Shown here: positions 7,247 through 8,527 of the stretch, piece after piece
Numbering within the stretch: position 1 is the stretch's first letter
How the letters are laid out: the number at the start of each line of letters is the position of its first letter
Source of the DNA: Gammaproteobacteria bacterium
Lineage (GTDB): Bacteria; Pseudomonadota; Gammaproteobacteria; Thiohalomonadales; Thiohalomonadaceae
NCBI GenBank assembly: GCA_026193675.1
Contig: JAPHSO010000193.1
Span: 1 to 8,527 of the forward strand
DNA: 8,527 bases
Reading direction: 5' to 3'
The notes under the pieces: generated by a model
Seen by the model: only the letters and a program-made list of their open reading frames with translations
Database searches by the model: none
Told to the model about the DNA's origin: nothing
Translations under genes and position numbers: made by a program

Positions 7247-7894
7247 GGTGGTCACACCGTTGGGTGAACCGACCAGAACTACATCTGCCGGCTTAATCGC
7301 AAACAGACCATTGGTGACCACACCGGTGATGTTGTTGAGCTGAGCCTCAAATTTAACCGGCTCCATAATCTCCAACCCCTTCACATCAAGAATGATATTA
7401 CCGTTGTCGGTTACGAATCCCTCACGATAGACAGGCTGCCCCCCCAGTTTTACCAATTCACGTGCAACAAAGCTGCGCGCCATTGGTATCACCTCGATAG
7501 GCAGCGGGAATGCACCAAGCACATCAACCACCTTGGTCTCATCAACAATACAGACAAACTTCTCAGAAGCGGCCGCCACAATCTTTTCACGAGTCAGCGC
7601 ACCACCACCACCTTTAACCAGATGGGCATAATGGTTGGTCTCATCAGCACCATCGATATAGACCGAGAGACCATCCACGCTATTAAGATCAAAGACCTCA
7701 ATTCCATGGCTACGGAGCCTCTCAGCACTCGCCTCCGAGCTGGCTACCGTGCCGTTGATTGTGTGCTTAATCTCAGCCAGAGCATCAATAAAGAAATTGG
7801 CTGTAGAGCCGGTGCCAATACCGATAATGGTATTGGGAACAACATGTTCAATTGCTGCCTGCGCAACGGCCTGTTTCATCTCATCCTGGGTCAT
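7241..7894 (-). CDS. rpiA: Ribose-5-phosphate isomerase A
   Basis: The 217-residue cytosolic enzyme interconverts ribose 5-phosphate and ribulose 5-phosphate in the non-oxidative pentose phosphate pathway. The family motifs are all present: IGIGTGSTANFFIDAL near 24-39 (phosphate loop), YIDGADE with D81 and D84, KGGGGALTREK with K94 and the catalytic base E103, then FPLPIEVIPMA and the VTDNGNIILDV strand. Starting at the ATG at 7894 (MTQDEMKQAV) gives the same numbering as E. coli RpiA for D81, D84, K94 and E103. A GTG nine bases further upstream (7903) is in frame but is itself part of the AAGGTG ribosome site, which is spaced eight bases from the ATG, so the ATG is preferred. The C-terminus stops at GVTTL, slightly shorter than E. 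coli, without loss of known active-site residues. The gene leads a two-gene unit with the PilZ gene and diverges from ilvA. Confidence 0.96.
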   Translation of the reverse strand: MTQDEMKQAVAQAAIEHVVPNTIIGIGTGSTANFFIDALAEIKHTINGTVASSEASAERLRSHGIEVFDLNSVDGLSVYIDGADETNHYAHLVKGGGGALTREKIVAAASEKFVCIVDETKVVDVLGAFPLPIEVIPMARSFVARELVKLGGQPVYREGFVTDNGNIILDVKGLEIMEPVKFEAQLNNITGVVTNGLFAIKPADVVLVGSPNGVTTL

Positions 7895-7945
7895 CTTATA
7901 CACCTTCTATTCAATAGTTCTCACAGACCATCTCTTTTTGGAAAG

Positions 7946-7961
7946 GGTCATAGCGGTCATA
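7946..7961. repeat. Tandem GGTCATA direct repeat, 9-bp period
   Basis: GGTCATA occurs at 7946-7952 and again at 7955-7961, separated by GC. A 9-bp spacing between the repeat starts in a divergent promoter region could be a regulator site, or on the minus strand (TATGACC) part of an rpiA promoter. It is short, and no known operator is recognised. Confidence 0.3.
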
Positions 7962-8025
7962 AATTAGTTATTAATAAAATTATTACTCGATTCTACCAGC
8001 TTCGTCTGCGATGATTCACCCCTAG

Positions 8026-8053
8026 TTAGTAAAACGATCCAACCAATTATTAT
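8026..8053 (+). promoter_or_regulatory. Possible sigma-70-like promoter for ilvA
   Basis: TTAGTA (8026-8031), a 16-base spacer and TATTAT (8048-8053) match the consensus at three and five of six positions. Transcription would start near 8060, leaving a leader of about 20 bases before the ATG. Confidence 0.33.
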
Positions 8054-8081
8054 CGATCGCTTAGCAGAGAAACCGGAATAG

Positions 8082-8527
8082 ATGTTAGACCATTACGTTA
8101 AAGAGATTCTGAATGCGCGTGTCTACGAAGTCGCAGACGAGACGCCACTTGAATATGCCCCCTCATTGAGCCGCAGACTTGGCAACAAGATTTGGCTTAA
8201 ACGTGAAGATCTCCAACCCGTATTCTCTTTTAAGCTTCGTGGCGCTTTCAATCGGATGGCTCAGCTCAGTGAAGCCGAGCGCCAACATGGCGTTGTCACC
8301 GCATCAGCCGGAAATCATGCCCAGGGAGTCGCACTGGCTGCCGGGCGGGAAGGGATTCCCGCCACGATCGTCATGCCGGAATGGGTATCGATCTCCAAAC
8401 AGGAGGCCACCCGTTCCTATGGCGGCACCGTGCTGATACACGGCGCCAACATCACCGAAAGTCTGGACACCGCCGCGGCCCTCGCCCGGGACCGGGGCAT
8501 GATCTTTGTTCACCCCTTTGACGATCC
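8082..8527 (+). CDS. ilvA: Threonine ammonia-lyase (biosynthetic threonine dehydratase), N-terminal part
   Basis: The frame opens with ATG at 8082 and stays open to the window edge, giving the first 148 residues of a protein that in the biosynthetic family usually exceeds 500. It is a PLP enzyme that deaminates threonine to 2-oxobutanoate, the first step of isoleucine synthesis. Visible motifs are YEVADETPLEYAPSLSRRLG, WLKREDLQPVFSFKLRGAFN with K51 as the Schiff-base lysine, and TASAGNHAQGVALAA, whose SAGNHAQG loop holds the PLP phosphate. VMPEW and GGTVLIHGAN follow as in E. coli IlvA. The C-terminal ACT-like regulatory domains that give isoleucine feedback lie outside, so the biosynthetic rather than the catabolic (TdcB) form is inferred from the N-terminal match. 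The ribosome site is weak (GGA four bases upstream). GC content rises from about 50% to over 60% near 8280 within the reading frame. Confidence 0.93.
   Translation, partial: MLDHYVKEILNARVYEVADETPLEYAPSLSRRLGNKIWLKREDLQPVFSFKLRGAFNRMAQLSEAERQHGVVTASAGNHAQGVALAAGREGIPATIVMPEWVSISKQEATRSYGGTVLIHGANITESLDTAAALARDRGMIFVHPFDD

Larger units (their letters stand above)
7895..8081. promoter_or_regulatory. Divergent regulatory region between rpiA and ilvA
   Basis: This 187-base gap should hold the promoters of both rpiA (minus) and ilvA (plus). Its middle (about 7960-7986) is strongly A/T-rich and contains the palindrome TTATTAATAA (7968-7977). I could not assign a convincing rpiA promoter. I see no leader peptide with isoleucine codons and no attenuator-like hairpin before ilvA. 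Confidence 0.5.

Noticed and set aside
7901..7903. GTG at 7903 as the rpiA start
   Set aside because: It forms part of the AAGGTG ribosome site for the ATG at 7894, and the ATG start gives the same active-site numbering as E. coli RpiA.
7622..8014. A 130-residue plus-strand open frame running across the rpiA 5' end
   Set aside because: It overlaps rpiA antisense, runs into the divergent promoter region and has low-complexity content with no recognisable domain.
8304..8513. Minus-strand and alternative plus-strand open frames within ilvA
   Set aside because: They arise from the GC-rich part of ilvA, where stop codons are rare; the ilvA frame carries the PLP motifs.

Overview
The window looks like chromosomal DNA of a motile, Gram-negative gammaproteobacterium. 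The support is a C-terminal outer-membrane porin barrel, a Vibrio-type sodium flagellar stator pair, and RpiA and IlvA proteins that match the gammaproteobacterial forms closely by eye. Base composition is moderate (about 50% GC) over most of the window. I see no mobile element, CRISPR array, tRNA or rRNA. No gene-free stretch exceeds 300 bases; the longest is the roughly 190-base rpiA/ilvA divergent region.

Layout. Bases 1-423 (+) hold the 3' end of a porin gene. After 16 bases comes a very large (+) gene (440-4258) for a fused flavin/iron-sulfur D-2-hydroxyacid dehydrogenase: an N-terminal DUF3683-like region, FAD-binding and FAD-oxidase C domains, two [4Fe-4S] motifs and two cysteine-rich CCG domains. 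Next is a (+) cluster: pomA (4333-5097), pomB (5125-6075) and a PilZ-type gene (6077-6664) whose GTG start lies one base past the pomB stop. On the opposite strand, ending 10 bases from that gene, is a second PilZ-type gene (7229-6675), which follows rpiA (7894-7241) in a two-gene minus-strand unit. ilvA starts divergently at 8082 and runs off the right edge.

How it fits together. PomA and PomB form the ion-conducting, peptidoglycan-anchored stator of the flagellar motor. The two PilZ proteins share an unusual plan: the arginine motif (RxxxR) is at the extreme N-terminus, and the NxSxxG motif comes about 90 residues later, after a helical insertion. One is tied translationally to the stator genes and the other to rpiA. 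The most interesting idea here is that this pair is a divergent, c-di-GMP-responsive module, at least one member of which acts on the PomAB stator by a route different from the YcgR/FlgZ brake. That function is inference; the motifs and gene arrangement are read directly. rpiA (pentose phosphate pathway) and ilvA (isoleucine synthesis) are ordinary housekeeping genes. The ilvA reading frame shows a clear rise in GC from about position 8280 to the window edge.
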